Shown: positions 7,743-16,802, counted from the stretch's first letter. The stretch is DNA of 64,000 nt from Erwinia sp. SLM-02 (GCF_037450285.1 NZ_JAQISN010000001.1:2356001-2420000); one strand, 5' to 3'. Notes: generated by a model not told the origin, from the sequence alone. Translations and numbers: made by a program.

Positions 7743-9440
7743 ATGGAACTCGAATACGAAAGTAAACGATCGCTTTACATCCCTTACGCCGGTCCGATCC
7801 TGCTGGAATTCCCCCTGCTGAACAAAGGCAGCGCCTTCTCGATTGAAGAGCGCAATAACTTTAACCTCAACGGTCTGCTGCCGGAAACGGTTGAAACCAT
7901 TGAGGAACAGGCCGAACGCGCCTGGCGGCAGTTCCAGGATTTTAAAAATAATAACGATAAGCACGTCTATCTGCGTAATATCCAGGACACCAACGAAACG
8001 CTGTTCTACCGCCTGCTGGACAACCACCTGGAAGAGATGATGCCAATCATCTACACCCCTACGGTGGGCGCTGCCTGTGAGCACTTCTCTGAGATCTATC
8101 GCCGCGCACGCGGTCTGTTTATCTCCTACCCGAACCGCGCCAGCATTGAAGATATGCTGCAGAACGCCACCAAGCAGAATGTAAAAGTGATCGTCGTGAC
8201 CGACGGTGAGCGCATTCTCGGCCTGGGCGATCAGGGCATCGGCGGTATGGGTATTCCTATCGGTAAACTGTCGCTGTACACCGCCTGCGGCGGTATCAGC
8301 CCGGCCTACACCCTGCCGGTGGTGCTGGATGTCGGCACCAACAACCAACAGCTGCTCAATGACCCGCTGTATATGGGCTGGCGTCACCCGCGCATCACCG
8401 GCGAAGAGTACGATAATTTCGTCAACGAGTTCATTATCGCCGTGAAAAGCCGCTGGCCGAACGTGCTGCTGCAGTTTGAAGACTTTGCGCAGAAGAACGC
8501 CATGCCGCTGCTGGAGCGCTATCGCAACGAAGTCTGCTGCTTTAACGACGATATTCAGGGCACCGCCGCCGTCACGCTGGGCACGCTGCTGGCCGCCAGC
8601 CGCGCGGCGGGCAGCAAGCTGAGCGAGCAGAATGTGGTGTTCCTCGGTGCCGGTTCCGCCGGCTGTGGTATCGCCGAGCAGATTATTGCCCAGATGAAGT
8701 CCGAAGGACTGAGTGAAGACGAAGCGCGCGCCCGCGTGTTTATGGTCGACCGCTTTGGCCTGCTGACCGACAAACTGCCGAACCTGCTTAACTTCCAGAG
8801 TAAGCTGGTGCAGAAAAGCGAACGCCTGGCGGACTGGGACAGCAGCAGCGATTCCCTCTCCCTGCTGGACGTGGTCCGCAACGCGCGCCCAAGCATTATG
8901 ATCGGCGTTTCCGGCCAGCCGGGGCTGTTCAGCGAAGAAATCGTGCGTGAAATGCATAAGCACTGCCCGCGTCCGATCGTCATGCCGCTGTCTAACCCGA
9001 CTTCCCGCGTGGAAGCCACGCCACAGGACATTATGGCCTGGACCGACGGCCAGGCGCTGGTCGCCACCGGCAGCCCGTTTGCCCCGGCGATCTGGAAGGA
9101 TAAAACCTATCCGATTGCCCAGTGCAATAACTCCTACATCTTCCCGGGTATCGGCCTTGGCGTGATCGCCTCTGGTGCGACCCGCGTGACCGACAGCATG
9201 CTGATGGCCGCCAGCCGTGCGCTGGCCGAGTGCTCACCGCTGGCTAACGAAGGCACCGGCCCGGTGCTGCCGGAAGTGAAGGATATCCAGGGCGTGTCGA
9301 AAGTGATTGCGATGGCCGTGGGCAAGGCCGCACAGCTGGCGGGTGTGGCGGTTGTCACCTCGGAAGACGTGCTCTCCAAAGCCATTGCCGCCAACTTCTG
9401 GCTGCCGCAGTATCGTAACTATCGCCGTACTTCTATCTAA
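7743..9440 (+). CDS. maeA: NAD-dependent malic enzyme
   Basis: MaeA (SfcA) oxidatively decarboxylates malate to pyruvate with NAD+, feeding gluconeogenesis from C4 acids. From the ATG at 7743 the product has 565 residues, exactly the E. coli length, and begins MELEYESKRSLYIPYAG like the family; a longer in-frame start at 7701 would add a tail not seen in homologues. Visible motifs are the catalytic-tyrosine region IYTPTVGAACE, the GDGERILGLGDQG-type segment, FNDDIQGTAAVT with metal ligands, and the dinucleotide fold FLGAGSAGCG. In E. coli the gene lies elsewhere; here it separates cdd from sanA, an arrangement that may be typical for Erwinia relatives. Confidence 0.96.
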   Translation: MELEYESKRSLYIPYAGPILLEFPLLNKGSAFSIEERNNFNLNGLLPETVETIEEQAERAWRQFQDFKNNNDKHVYLRNIQDTNETLFYRLLDNHLEEMMPIIYTPTVGAACEHFSEIYRRARGLFISYPNRASIEDMLQNATKQNVKVIVVTDGERILGLGDQGIGGMGIPIGKLSLYTACGGISPAYTLPVVLDVGTNNQQLLNDPLYMGWRHPRITGEEYDNFVNEFIIAVKSRWPNVLLQFEDFAQKNAMPLLERYRNEVCCFNDDIQGTAAVTLGTLLAASRAAGSKLSEQNVVFLGAGSAGCGIAEQIIAQMKSEGLSEDEARARVFMVDRFGLLTDKLPNLLNFQSKLVQKSERLADWDSSSDSLSLLDVVRNARPSIMIGVSGQPGLFSEEIVREMHKHCPRPIVMPLSNPTSRVEATPQDIMAWTDGQALVATGSPFAPAIWKDKTYPIAQCNNSYIFPGIGLGVIASGATRVTDSMLMAASRALAECSPLANEGTGPVLPEVKDIQGVSKVIAMAVGKAAQLAGVAVVTSEDVLSKAIAANFWLPQYRNYRRTSI

Positions 9441-9449
9441 GAAGAATCT

Positions 9450-9478
9450 GCCGGGCGTCACACTACGCCCGGCTATTT
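9450..9478 (+). terminator. terminator of maeA
   Basis: Eight-base stem GCCGGGCG / CGCCCGGC with an eight-base loop, then TATTTGTG, ten bases after the maeA stop. Confidence 0.75.
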
Positions 9479-9578
9479 GTGTGAAAAACCGCCATACGGC
9501 GCGCCGTAGCTTGCTTCCCCCCTCCGCCTACAGTAGCCTTGAACCACCTTTTCCTCGCAATCCCGAGCACCGTTCAGT

Positions 9579-10295
9579 ATGTTGAAACGCCTGGCATATG
9601 GTCTGATTATCATCATCGCTCTGATGGTATTGACCGCGCTTGGCCTGGATCGCTGGATCGGCTGGAAAACGGCCCCCTATATTTATGACGATCTGAAATC
9701 CCTGCCCCACCGTCAGGTTGGCGTGGTGCTTGGTACCGCCAAGTACTACCGCACCGGAGTGATCAATCAGTACTACCTCTATCGCATTCAGGGCGCGATG
9801 AACGCCTATAACAGCGGCAAAGTGAACTATCTGCTGCTGAGCGGCGATAACGCCCAGCAAAGCTATAACGAACCGATGACCATGCGCCGCGACCTGATTG
9901 CCGCGGGCGTGGAGCCGTCTGATATCGTGCTGGACTACGCCGGTTTCCGCACCCTCGACTCCATCGTGCGCACCCGTAAGGTGTTCGATACCAACGACTT
10001 TATTATTATCACCCAGCGCTTCCACTGCGAACGCGCGCTGTTTATCGCTCTGCATATGGGTATTCAGGCGCAGTGCTACGCGGTGCCCTCGCCGAAAAAT
10101 ATGCTCAGCGTGCGGCTGCGTGAAGTGGGTGCGCGCCTCGGTGCGCTGGCCGATTTGTACATCATGAAGCGCGAGCCGCGCTTCCTCGGGCCGCTGGTGC
10201 CTATTCCGGCAATCCATGAAGTGCCGGACGACGCGCAGAGCTACCCTGCCGTCACCCCGGAGCAGCTGCTGGAAATTCAGCAGAAAGGAAAGTAA
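9579..10295 (+). CDS. sanA: envelope barrier protein SanA (DUF218/YdcF-like fold)
   Basis: SanA is an inner-membrane-anchored protein whose loss makes E. coli sensitive to vancomycin and SDS, so it supports envelope barrier function, possibly in peptidoglycan metabolism. The 238-residue product has one N-terminal membrane anchor (about residues 5-24) and a DUF218 domain, with the typical GVVLGTAKYYRTG and LLLSGDNAQQSYNEP segments. E. coli SanA has 239 residues. No strong ribosome-binding site is visible before the ATG at 9579. The gene follows cdd in E. coli; here maeA intervenes. Confidence 0.93.
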   Translation: MLKRLAYGLIIIIALMVLTALGLDRWIGWKTAPYIYDDLKSLPHRQVGVVLGTAKYYRTGVINQYYLYRIQGAMNAYNSGKVNYLLLSGDNAQQSYNEPMTMRRDLIAAGVEPSDIVLDYAGFRTLDSIVRTRKVFDTNDFIIITQRFHCERALFIALHMGIQAQCYAVPSPKNMLSVRLREVGARLGALADLYIMKREPRFLGPLVPIPAIHEVPDDAQSYPAVTPEQLLEIQQKGK

Positions 10296-10336
10296 CCCCA
10301 TCACGCATTCACCAGCCAGGGAAAGGGAGTTTTAGC

Positions 10337-11248
10337 ATGAATGAAGTCACCACGCGGAAGCGCTGGATAGCGGAGCTGCTGCTGATTTGCGTTGCCGCCG
10401 GATGGGGAATCGGTTTCCCGGTAATGAAGCAGGCGGTTGCCGTGCATCCGGTGCTGATGGTGCTGGGGCTGCGTTTTCTGCTCTCCTCGCTGGTGATGCT
10501 GCCCTTCAGTGCCCGAAGCCTGGTCGGGATCGGCAGCCGAACCTGGCTGGCGGGAATTTCTCTGGGTCTGCTGCTTGGCGCAGCATTCGTGTTTCTGATC
10601 CTCGGGTTGCAAACCACAACGGCATCCAATACCGGGTTTCTTGCCGGGCTGGCGGTCGTCTGGGTACTGCTGTTGTCCGGCCCGCTGGCGGGTAAGCTCC
10701 CCTCCGCGGCGGCGATTATCGCCGTGCTGTTTGGCGTTGCCGGGCTGCTGGTGATGTCCGATATGCACGACTGGCATTTGCAGTGGGGCGATTCGCTGGT
10801 GATTATCGGCTCGGTGTTTACGGCGCTGCATATTCTCGCGCTGGATAAGCTCAGCGTTCGCCACGACAACACCGCCCTGACGTTTTTGCAGGTCGCCACC
10901 ATGGCAGCGGTGATTATGCTGATGCAGCAGGCCACCGGCGGTGAGTGGTTCCCGCAAACGTGGGACAGCACGCTGGTCGTGGCGCTGCTGGTCACGGCTC
11001 TTTTCTCTACGGTGATTGCCTTCTGGGTGCAGACCCACTACCAGCGCTATACCTCACCGACCCGCGCGGTGCTGATCTATAACCTCGAACCGGTATTTTC
11101 CGCGCTGTTTGCCGTCTGGCTGCTGCACGAGAGCCTGTCGGCGAACGTTCTGCTTGGCGGCGCACTGATTTTGACGGGGATGTGTATGCCGGGGCTGATT
11201 TCTGCCGTTACGCAGCGGTTTGGCAAGAGTAGGGTGCCGGCTGCCTGA
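10337..11248 (+). CDS. EamA/DMT-family transporter
   Basis: A 303-residue inner-membrane protein with ten predicted helices in two EamA repeats, a member of the drug/metabolite transporter superfamily (RhaT/YicL/YdcZ-like group). Members export or exchange amino acids, metabolites or drugs; the substrate cannot be told here. The first helix GWGIGFPVMKQAV carries the motif usual for the group, and the TSPTRAVLIYNLEPVFSAL segment is the typical end of the second repeat. AAAGGGAG lies about ten bases before the ATG. It takes the place of the E. coli yeiS/preTA genes and marks the beginning of an accessory stretch. Confidence 0.88.
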   Translation: MNEVTTRKRWIAELLLICVAAGWGIGFPVMKQAVAVHPVLMVLGLRFLLSSLVMLPFSARSLVGIGSRTWLAGISLGLLLGAAFVFLILGLQTTTASNTGFLAGLAVVWVLLLSGPLAGKLPSAAAIIAVLFGVAGLLVMSDMHDWHLQWGDSLVIIGSVFTALHILALDKLSVRHDNTALTFLQVATMAAVIMLMQQATGGEWFPQTWDSTLVVALLVTALFSTVIAFWVQTHYQRYTSPTRAVLIYNLEPVFSALFAVWLLHESLSANVLLGGALILTGMCMPGLISAVTQRFGKSRVPAA

Positions 11249-11655
11249 TTTATTATAAAGTGGGTCATCCGAGCAGAATCATATGTTAGCGTTAGAAGTA
11301 AAATAACCTTCAGTCATTAAAAAACCCATATAAAAAACAGGTTAGTTTTAGGCAAGCTGCCTTAAAGCCATTTTAAGCATTAAGAAAAACTGGTAGCCGA
11401 AGTCGTAACGAATTTACTTCACTTACATAAAATATAATCCATTCAAGTGAACATTAAAACAGGAATAGCTAAGCATGTGGGATTAAATCATTACGTGGCG
11501 ATGGTAAATACTGTGAGGTTTATTTTACACCCAAGGTGGAAATGTAAAATATGCCCTCTGACGAAGACATACTCCACGAGTCTTACTAGGTACTTGTGAT
11601 TAATAAAATCACCTTTTGATAAAATAATTCTCGCCCCCATCCTACACAGAAATAA
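11249..11655. other. AT-rich intergenic stretch, no gene seen
   Basis: About 400 bases, sharply more AT-rich than the transporter gene before it. I see no RNA gene, terminator with a clear T-run or repeat. A 50-codon open frame from a GTG at 11447 on the + strand has no ribosome-binding site and no recognisable content. Together with the following gene and 13693-14119 it forms an AT-rich islet between sanA and mglC. Confidence 0.45.
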
Positions 11656-13692
11656 TCATACCTCTCCCACCATAAAGTTAGTAATATTAATATCTGATTT
11701 GATGTTTAAAATATGAATCTCTGCACACATATACACCGCACCTACAGGTGGCTGATGGTAAGGCATGAACGTTGGGATGCACCGCTCTCCACCTTCTGCA
11801 TAGTTAGATGCTTTTTTATTCGCTATGGCCGGAGCCATATGATAAATATAGTCATCTGTGCTTAACAATTTTTTTTCAGCATCGAACCACTTCATGAAAT
11901 GCTGTACGTTCATCTTAGGGCTGTCTTTGTACTGTATTGCCGCTGACAGCATATACTGACTACGACGTTCTACTGGCATGAATTCGAGTGCCTTAATAGC
12001 TATAAACCCGTTAGTTTCGCCAACAGCTATCTTACCTATTAAGGCATTAGCTCCATTGATTTGACCAACAACCAGGGAAGGGAAACCCCGCTGATCTCCC
12101 AGACAATAGTCTTTCAGTGAATCATTAGCACTGGTAAGAGAACCAATTTTCTCACGCTCAAATCGCGCACCCAAATTTTTGATATGTGCGGGACTAGGTA
12201 TGGAAGGATAAATCATCCGGGTAATACTTAGAGCTGTTACGTTCGGCGAATCCGACATAAGTAAGTCTTCGTTCGTTGGCAGTACCGTTACACGGTTATT
12301 TATACCGTCAAGTATCACACTCACGCCCGACTCAATCTTGAACAATTTTCGATCAGGTGAATTATCCCGGTGCGAGCGGTAGTTTCCAGTATTGAGGAAG
12401 TCGCAGTTTTGTAATTTAACGACTACGTTGCCAGCTTTTACAGGACTATTAGATTCAACAATATAATCGTTATACGCTTCCATGTGGCAAGCATCTAACA
12501 GAATAGTCGACCAACCACAAGAGGGTCCCAACTTGATAAAGCTTCTTAGATAATCAAAGCTAACAGCTATGAACTGAAGATCGAACTGTGCATTATTGAC
12601 AAACACCCCACCGTTAGCTTCGCCGCCACCCCATATTGTACCGTTCAAAAACGTTATTCGTTCACCTGAATTCTGAATCACGTTATCAAGTGTTGAAACG
12701 TTTGTGCGACATAACCCAATCCTGAAATTGGTGAATGAGTGCAAGTAACTATCATATCCCGTGAAGCCCACTCCAGTACCAAACTGTGTGATACGGAACC
12801 CATCAAGGGAGCACACTGACTCTCCAGTACCATCTTTGGAGTAATAGTGCTCTGCATCATTGCCGATCTTAAGACCCAGCGTGTCGGGATGTGCACTACG
12901 ACCAGGCCCCAACAAATTAAAAAATCCAGACCATGTTTTTCCACCAATCTGCTGATCGCGGAATAATGGCAGACCTCGAATCCATACGGCAGGTGTAGCA
13001 TCGAATATCTCAGATTTGGCTCTTACCTCTCCATTAAATACGGTACTTATGAAGTTGTAATGAGTTACACCAGAAAGAAAACGGTATTCACCTGGTTCAA
13101 TGTAAATAACAGGTAGGTTGGCAGCAGATTTCTTTTTTTTTGCTTGCTCGGCAATAATATCAATAGCCTTTTGCCATGGCGCAGACAGATCCATCCCGTC
13201 AGTTAATCCAGCCCATTGCAGAAGAATTTTCTTGTTGGAACTATAGCGCTTCCAGCGATGACCGCTAGCAGTGACAAAAATAGTAATACCGTTATCTGAT
13301 GACGTAGTGTCATTGGCATCAAAGTAAAACTCACCACCACCAACAGGACCGACTTCTGTAATATTCCAGCCAGCGTTGTAGCTTACGACTTCAATTCTCT
13401 GCCCCTGTACTGAAGGTTCAATCGTACGCAAAGTCTGAATGTCAGGGCATCTACCGATAAGTTTTGCGCCATCTGGATAGCTAAGCACCTGTTGTAAGTC
13501 AGTATTATCCACTAACTTCTGTTTTCCTGAACCATCGATGCTCTCAGGTGAGGACCTGACAGGAACAACGTTTGGGTTACTCGTTATCCCATCGCCATCA
13601 GTAGGACTCGCCAATGCTTTCCCACTGCAGAACAATGTCAGGAGTGTCGAGGGGAGTACTCTACTCAAAATACTTCTTCGTGATATAGCCAT
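11656..13692 (-). CDS. exported phage-tailspike-like protein, probable polysaccharide-acting beta-helix enzyme
   Basis: A 678-residue protein with a likely Tat signal: SRRSIL with twin Arg at residues 5-6, a hydrophobic stretch and an ALA cleavage site near residue 28. After it comes a segment typical of the conserved N-terminal part of podovirus/myovirus tailspikes: SYPDGAKLIG, a short TLRTIEPSVQGQRI stretch, GGGEFYFDAND and ending in GHRWKR (about residues 70-155). The remainder has the irregular Asn/Gly/Ser-rich pattern of a right-handed beta-helix. Secreted bacterial relatives are AmsF (Erwinia amylovora) and WceF (Pantoea stewartii), the latter described as a tailspike-fold enzyme acting on the bacterium's own exopolysaccharide. 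I infer a similar role in trimming self-made polysaccharide. The base composition is far more AT-rich than flanking genes, suggesting transfer, and no other phage gene is nearby. Substrate and catalytic residues cannot be assigned. Confidence 0.7.
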   Translation of the reverse strand: MAISRRSILSRVLPSTLLTLFCSGKALASPTDGDGITSNPNVVPVRSSPESIDGSGKQKLVDNTDLQQVLSYPDGAKLIGRCPDIQTLRTIEPSVQGQRIEVVSYNAGWNITEVGPVGGGEFYFDANDTTSSDNGITIFVTASGHRWKRYSSNKKILLQWAGLTDGMDLSAPWQKAIDIIAEQAKKKKSAANLPVIYIEPGEYRFLSGVTHYNFISTVFNGEVRAKSEIFDATPAVWIRGLPLFRDQQIGGKTWSGFFNLLGPGRSAHPDTLGLKIGNDAEHYYSKDGTGESVCSLDGFRITQFGTGVGFTGYDSYLHSFTNFRIGLCRTNVSTLDNVIQNSGERITFLNGTIWGGGEANGGVFVNNAQFDLQFIAVSFDYLRSFIKLGPSCGWSTILLDACHMEAYNDYIVESNSPVKAGNVVVKLQNCDFLNTGNYRSHRDNSPDRKLFKIESGVSVILDGINNRVTVLPTNEDLLMSDSPNVTALSITRMIYPSIPSPAHIKNLGARFEREKIGSLTSANDSLKDYCLGDQRGFPSLVVGQINGANALIGKIAVGETNGFIAIKALEFMPVERRSQYMLSAAIQYKDSPKMNVQHFMKWFDAEKKLLSTDDYIYHMAPAIANKKASNYAEGGERCIPTFMPYHQPPVGAVYMCAEIHILNIKSDINITNFMVGEV

Positions 13693-14110
13693 AATTCAGC
13701 ACTGCTCTCTGGAATTGGGTTTCAACACTATGCAATGTTAACTGCTTACAGCCAAACCGGTCATCAGCATACTCTGTATTTTATCGTTAACAGAAATTTC
13801 CTGATAATTAGCACTTAAATACAACATAACTCAAGAAAAAAACCTTAATAACCCATTGATTATAAACAAAAATAAATAGAATATTTCTAAGGCTAAAAAT
13901 AGCTAGCACCATGAAAAAACTCAATTTTTTGCCTAATACCTTGAAGTCGAAGGAACAAATCGTATGTGAAAAGGCGATTACTTTGCATGACAACAAAGGT
14001 TTATTGAAGAAGGTAAACGGTAACTATTCGTATCACGACATTGGAAATGATGAACGTTGGTTATAACAGAGATGGGCTATGAAAAATTCTTATAATATTG
14101 AAATATAAAC
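13693..14110. other. AT-rich stretch upstream of the tailspike-like gene
   Basis: About 420 AT-rich bases that must contain the promoter of the - strand gene ending at 11656. A short + strand frame (13911-14066) is listed separately. A 62-codon - strand frame (13808-13996) is hydrophobic only because the DNA is T-rich on that strand and I do not call it. No repeat, tRNA or att-like direct repeat was recognised. Confidence 0.4.
13911..14066 (+). CDS. possible small protein, 51 residues
   Basis: A frame from ATG 13911 to TAA 14066 encodes a hydrophilic 51-residue peptide beginning MKKLNFLPNTLKSK and ending NDERWL. No domain is recognised, it has no signal peptide or membrane helix, and its single Cys is residue 19. 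The amino-acid mix is that of a plausible soluble protein rather than a random AT-rich frame, but the ribosome-binding site is weak (AAGG about 19 bases upstream) and no promoter stands out. It may be a genuine orphan, or the remnant of a longer gene in the islet. Confidence 0.3.
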   Translation: MKKLNFLPNTLKSKEQIVCEKAITLHDNKGLLKKVNGNYSYHDIGNDERWL

Positions 14111-14143
14111 AAAAAAAAACCGCAACCCCATTCGAAGTTGCGG
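14111..14143 (-). terminator. terminator of the mglBAC operon
   Basis: On the - strand CCGCAAC and GTTGCGG form a seven-base stem with a ten-base loop, followed by an uninterrupted run of nine T (A tract 14111-14119 on the + strand). It lies about 70 bases after the mglC stop. Confidence 0.85.
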
Positions 14144-14215
14144 ATATTCAAACTGTCCTCTAGCCTGGAAACTACCTTTTAACTATTCGATAGTACTGCC
14201 CTTTCAGATTACAGA

Positions 14216-15226
14216 TTACTTCTTACGCGCGTACTTCAGGGAATCCAGCGCCACCGCGAAGATGATGATGCCGCCCTTAATGATGTACTGCCAGTACGGG
14301 TTCACGCCGATGTAGGTCAGGCCGTAGTTGATGACCGTAAAGATAATCACCCCGGTCACCACGCCCGCAACCGTCCCCACGCCGCCGGCAAACGACACGC
14401 CGCCCACCACGCAGGCCGCAATCGCATCCAGCTCGTACATAAATCCGAGGTTGTTGGTGGCGGAGCCGATGCGGCCCGCTTCCAGCATCCCGCCGAAGGC
14501 ATAGAACACGCCGGACAGGGCATAAACCAGGATCAGGTTGAACGGAACGTTAACGCCGGAGACTTTCGCCGCTTCCGGGTTGCCGCCGATGGCGAAGATG
14601 TTTTTACCGAAGCGGGTTTTGTTCCACAGGATCCACACCAGGAAGATGGCAATAATCGCGTAGAAGGTAATGTAGGACAGTTTGAAGTCACCCAGGCGGA
14701 TAAAGCCCTGCGCAAAGGTGGAGAACTTCTCGTCAAAACCGGCCACCGGCGAGGCGCCAACGTAGTCGTAGTACAGCGAGTTGATGCCGTAAACGATAAT
14801 CATCGTGCCCAGGGTGGTGATAAACGGCGTCACCTTGAGGTAGGCAATAATCAGGCCGTTCACCAGGCCAATCACCGCACCCACCGCACAGACAATCAGG
14901 ATAACCAGCGCAATCGGCATGGTTTCCAGATGAGGGAACACCTTATTGGCGTTATCCATCGCCTGCAGCAGCGTCGCCGCCACCACCGCCGCCAGACCCA
15001 CCTGGCGACCGGCAGACAGGTCAGTACCCTGGGTAACAATCAGCCCCGCCACGCCCAGCGCGATAATCACGCGCACGGAGGACTGGGTCAGAATATTACT
15101 CAGGTTCATCAAGCTTAAAAACGTCGGATCCTGGATAATGATCACCGCCAGCAGGACCAGCAGCACCACGTAAATCCCGCCCTCTTTTAACCAGGTGAGC
15201 GCATTCTTTTTATTCACTGCATTCAT
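14216..15226 (-). CDS. mglC: galactose/methyl-galactoside ABC transporter permease MglC
   Basis: MglC is the membrane-spanning subunit of the high-affinity galactose importer, working as a homodimer with MglA. From the ATG at 15226 it has 336 residues, the E. coli length, starting MNAVNKKNALTWLKEGG; a longer frame to 15325 runs into mglA and is not credible. About ten membrane helices are predicted and the BPD_transp_2 signature IFAIGGNPEAAKVSGVNV is present near residue 225, the region that couples to the ATPase. It ends with LKYARKK as in E. coli. It is the last gene of mglBAC, 19 bases after mglA. Confidence 0.97.
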   Translation of the reverse strand: MNAVNKKNALTWLKEGGIYVVLLVLLAVIIIQDPTFLSLMNLSNILTQSSVRVIIALGVAGLIVTQGTDLSAGRQVGLAAVVAATLLQAMDNANKVFPHLETMPIALVILIVCAVGAVIGLVNGLIIAYLKVTPFITTLGTMIIVYGINSLYYDYVGASPVAGFDEKFSTFAQGFIRLGDFKLSYITFYAIIAIFLVWILWNKTRFGKNIFAIGGNPEAAKVSGVNVPFNLILVYALSGVFYAFGGMLEAGRIGSATNNLGFMYELDAIAACVVGGVSFAGGVGTVAGVVTGVIIFTVINYGLTYIGVNPYWQYIIKGGIIIFAVALDSLKYARKK

Positions 15227-15245
15227 AGTAACAGCCCTTACATCA

Positions 15246-16766
15246 TTAAAGGTGCAACGATGCCAAACGCAATATTTCGTTTTGCGTGGTGTTTTTCGTT
15301 TCGACAATGCCTGCAACCAGGCCATTACTCATTACCAGTATCCGATCGGTAATACCCAGCAACTCCGGCATTTCCGAGGAGATAATAATGATTCCCTTAT
15401 CTTTCTTCGCCAGCTCGGCAATCAGCTGGTAAATTTCAAACTTCGCCCCAACGTCAATACCGCGCGTCGGTTCATCCAGCATTAATATTTCCGGCTGGGT
15501 CAGCAGCCAGCGGCCGATAATCACTTTTTGCTGGTTACCGCCCGAAAGCGACCCGATAGAGGTTTTATGCCCCGGGGTTTTCACCCGCATGGAGTCAATC
15601 ACCCACTGGGTATCACTTTTCATCCGGCTGTTATCCAGCAGGCCAATATTATTTTTATATTTTCGAATATTCGAAATCAGCGAGTTAAAGCCGATATCCA
15701 GATAGGCGTAAATACCGGTTGAGCGACGCTCTTCGGTCACCAGCGCAAAGCCGTGGTTAATGGCTTCGTTGGCGCTGTTATTTTTAATCGGCTTGCCGTG
15801 CAGGCGGATAGTGCCCGCAGACTTCTCACGGATGCCGAACAGCGTTTCAACGATATCGGTACGTTTGGCCCCCACCAGCCCGGCGATACCGAGGATTTCT
15901 CCTTTGCGCAGGTCGAAGGAAACGTCGCGAATCGACGGCTGGCGGAGCGAGGTCAGGTTACGCACTTCCAGGATGGTTTCCCCCGGTACGTTGTGCTTAT
16001 CCGGGAAGCGCTGGTTAAGCGAACGACCGACCATCATGGAGATAATCTTATCCATATCCAGCCCTTCCAGCGACTGGGTGGCAATCCACTGGCCGTCGCG
16101 CAGTATGGTGATTTCATCACACAGCTGGAAGATCTCTTCCATCTTATGTGAGATATAGATAATGCCGCAGCCGCGATCCTTCAGTTTACGAATAATGGTA
16201 AACAGGTGGTTAACTTCTTTTTCGGTCAGCGATGACGTTGGCTCATCCATAATAACGATTTTGGCGTTATAGGAAAAAGCCTTGGCAATTTCAATCATCT
16301 GCATCTGCGAAACGGAAAGTGATACCACTTTGTCACGCGGGTCGATATCAATATCCAGCTCGTCGAAGATCGCTTTCGTGTCGCGATACATTTTATCCTG
16401 ATCGACGAAGAAACCTTTTTTAGGATAACGGCCAAGCCACATGTTATCCATGACGGTACGCTGCAGAACGAGGTTTAATTCCTGATGCACCATCGACACG
16501 CCGTTTTCCAGCGCCTCTTTAGAGCTTTTGAAATTAACTTCCTCCCCCTGAAAAATAATGCTCCCCGAGTCTTTACTGTAAATGCCAAACAGGCATTTTA
16601 ATAAGGTCGACTTTCCGGCACCATTCTCCCCCATCAAGGCGTGAATTGAATGCGGACGGACTTTTAGATTCACATTATCGAGCGCTTTAACTCCCGGGAA
16701 TGACTTATTGACATCCGTCATCTCCAGCAAATATTCGCGCTGCGTTTGCACGTTATCACTGCCCAT
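15246..16766 (-). CDS. mglA: galactose/methyl-galactoside ABC transporter ATPase MglA
   Basis: The energising subunit of the Mgl system, a 506-residue fusion of two ABC domains, identical in length to E. coli MglA. The N-terminal domain has Walker A GENGAGKST near residue 43-51 and Walker B VIMDEPTSSLT. The C-terminal domain has a degenerate Walker A (GLVGAKRTD), as usual for the sugar subfamily, but an intact signature LSGGNQQKVIIGRWL and Walker B LDEPTRGIDVG. It sits between mglB and mglC; the 73-base gap after mglB carries a strong hairpin. Confidence 0.97.
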   Translation of the reverse strand: MGSDNVQTQREYLLEMTDVNKSFPGVKALDNVNLKVRPHSIHALMGENGAGKSTLLKCLFGIYSKDSGSIIFQGEEVNFKSSKEALENGVSMVHQELNLVLQRTVMDNMWLGRYPKKGFFVDQDKMYRDTKAIFDELDIDIDPRDKVVSLSVSQMQMIEIAKAFSYNAKIVIMDEPTSSLTEKEVNHLFTIIRKLKDRGCGIIYISHKMEEIFQLCDEITILRDGQWIATQSLEGLDMDKIISMMVGRSLNQRFPDKHNVPGETILEVRNLTSLRQPSIRDVSFDLRKGEILGIAGLVGAKRTDIVETLFGIREKSAGTIRLHGKPIKNNSANEAINHGFALVTEERRSTGIYAYLDIGFNSLISNIRKYKNNIGLLDNSRMKSDTQWVIDSMRVKTPGHKTSIGSLSGGNQQKVIIGRWLLTQPEILMLDEPTRGIDVGAKFEIYQLIAELAKKDKGIIIISSEMPELLGITDRILVMSNGLVAGIVETKNTTQNEILRLASLHL

Positions 16767-16802
16767 AATTCTACCTGGCTGAAAGGGTGACCTGATTCAA
16801 CG

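Noticed and set aside
7695..8963. 422-codon - strand frame opposite maeA
   Set aside because: His/Gln/Val-rich composition typical of antisense frames of GC-rich genes; maeA itself is unambiguous.
11447..11599. 50-codon + strand frame from a GTG in the AT-rich islet
   Set aside because: No ribosome-binding site and no recognisable motif; length is within chance for this composition.
13808..13996. 62-codon hydrophobic - strand frame
   Set aside because: Hydrophobicity follows from T-rich DNA; the + strand frame in the same place is the better candidate.
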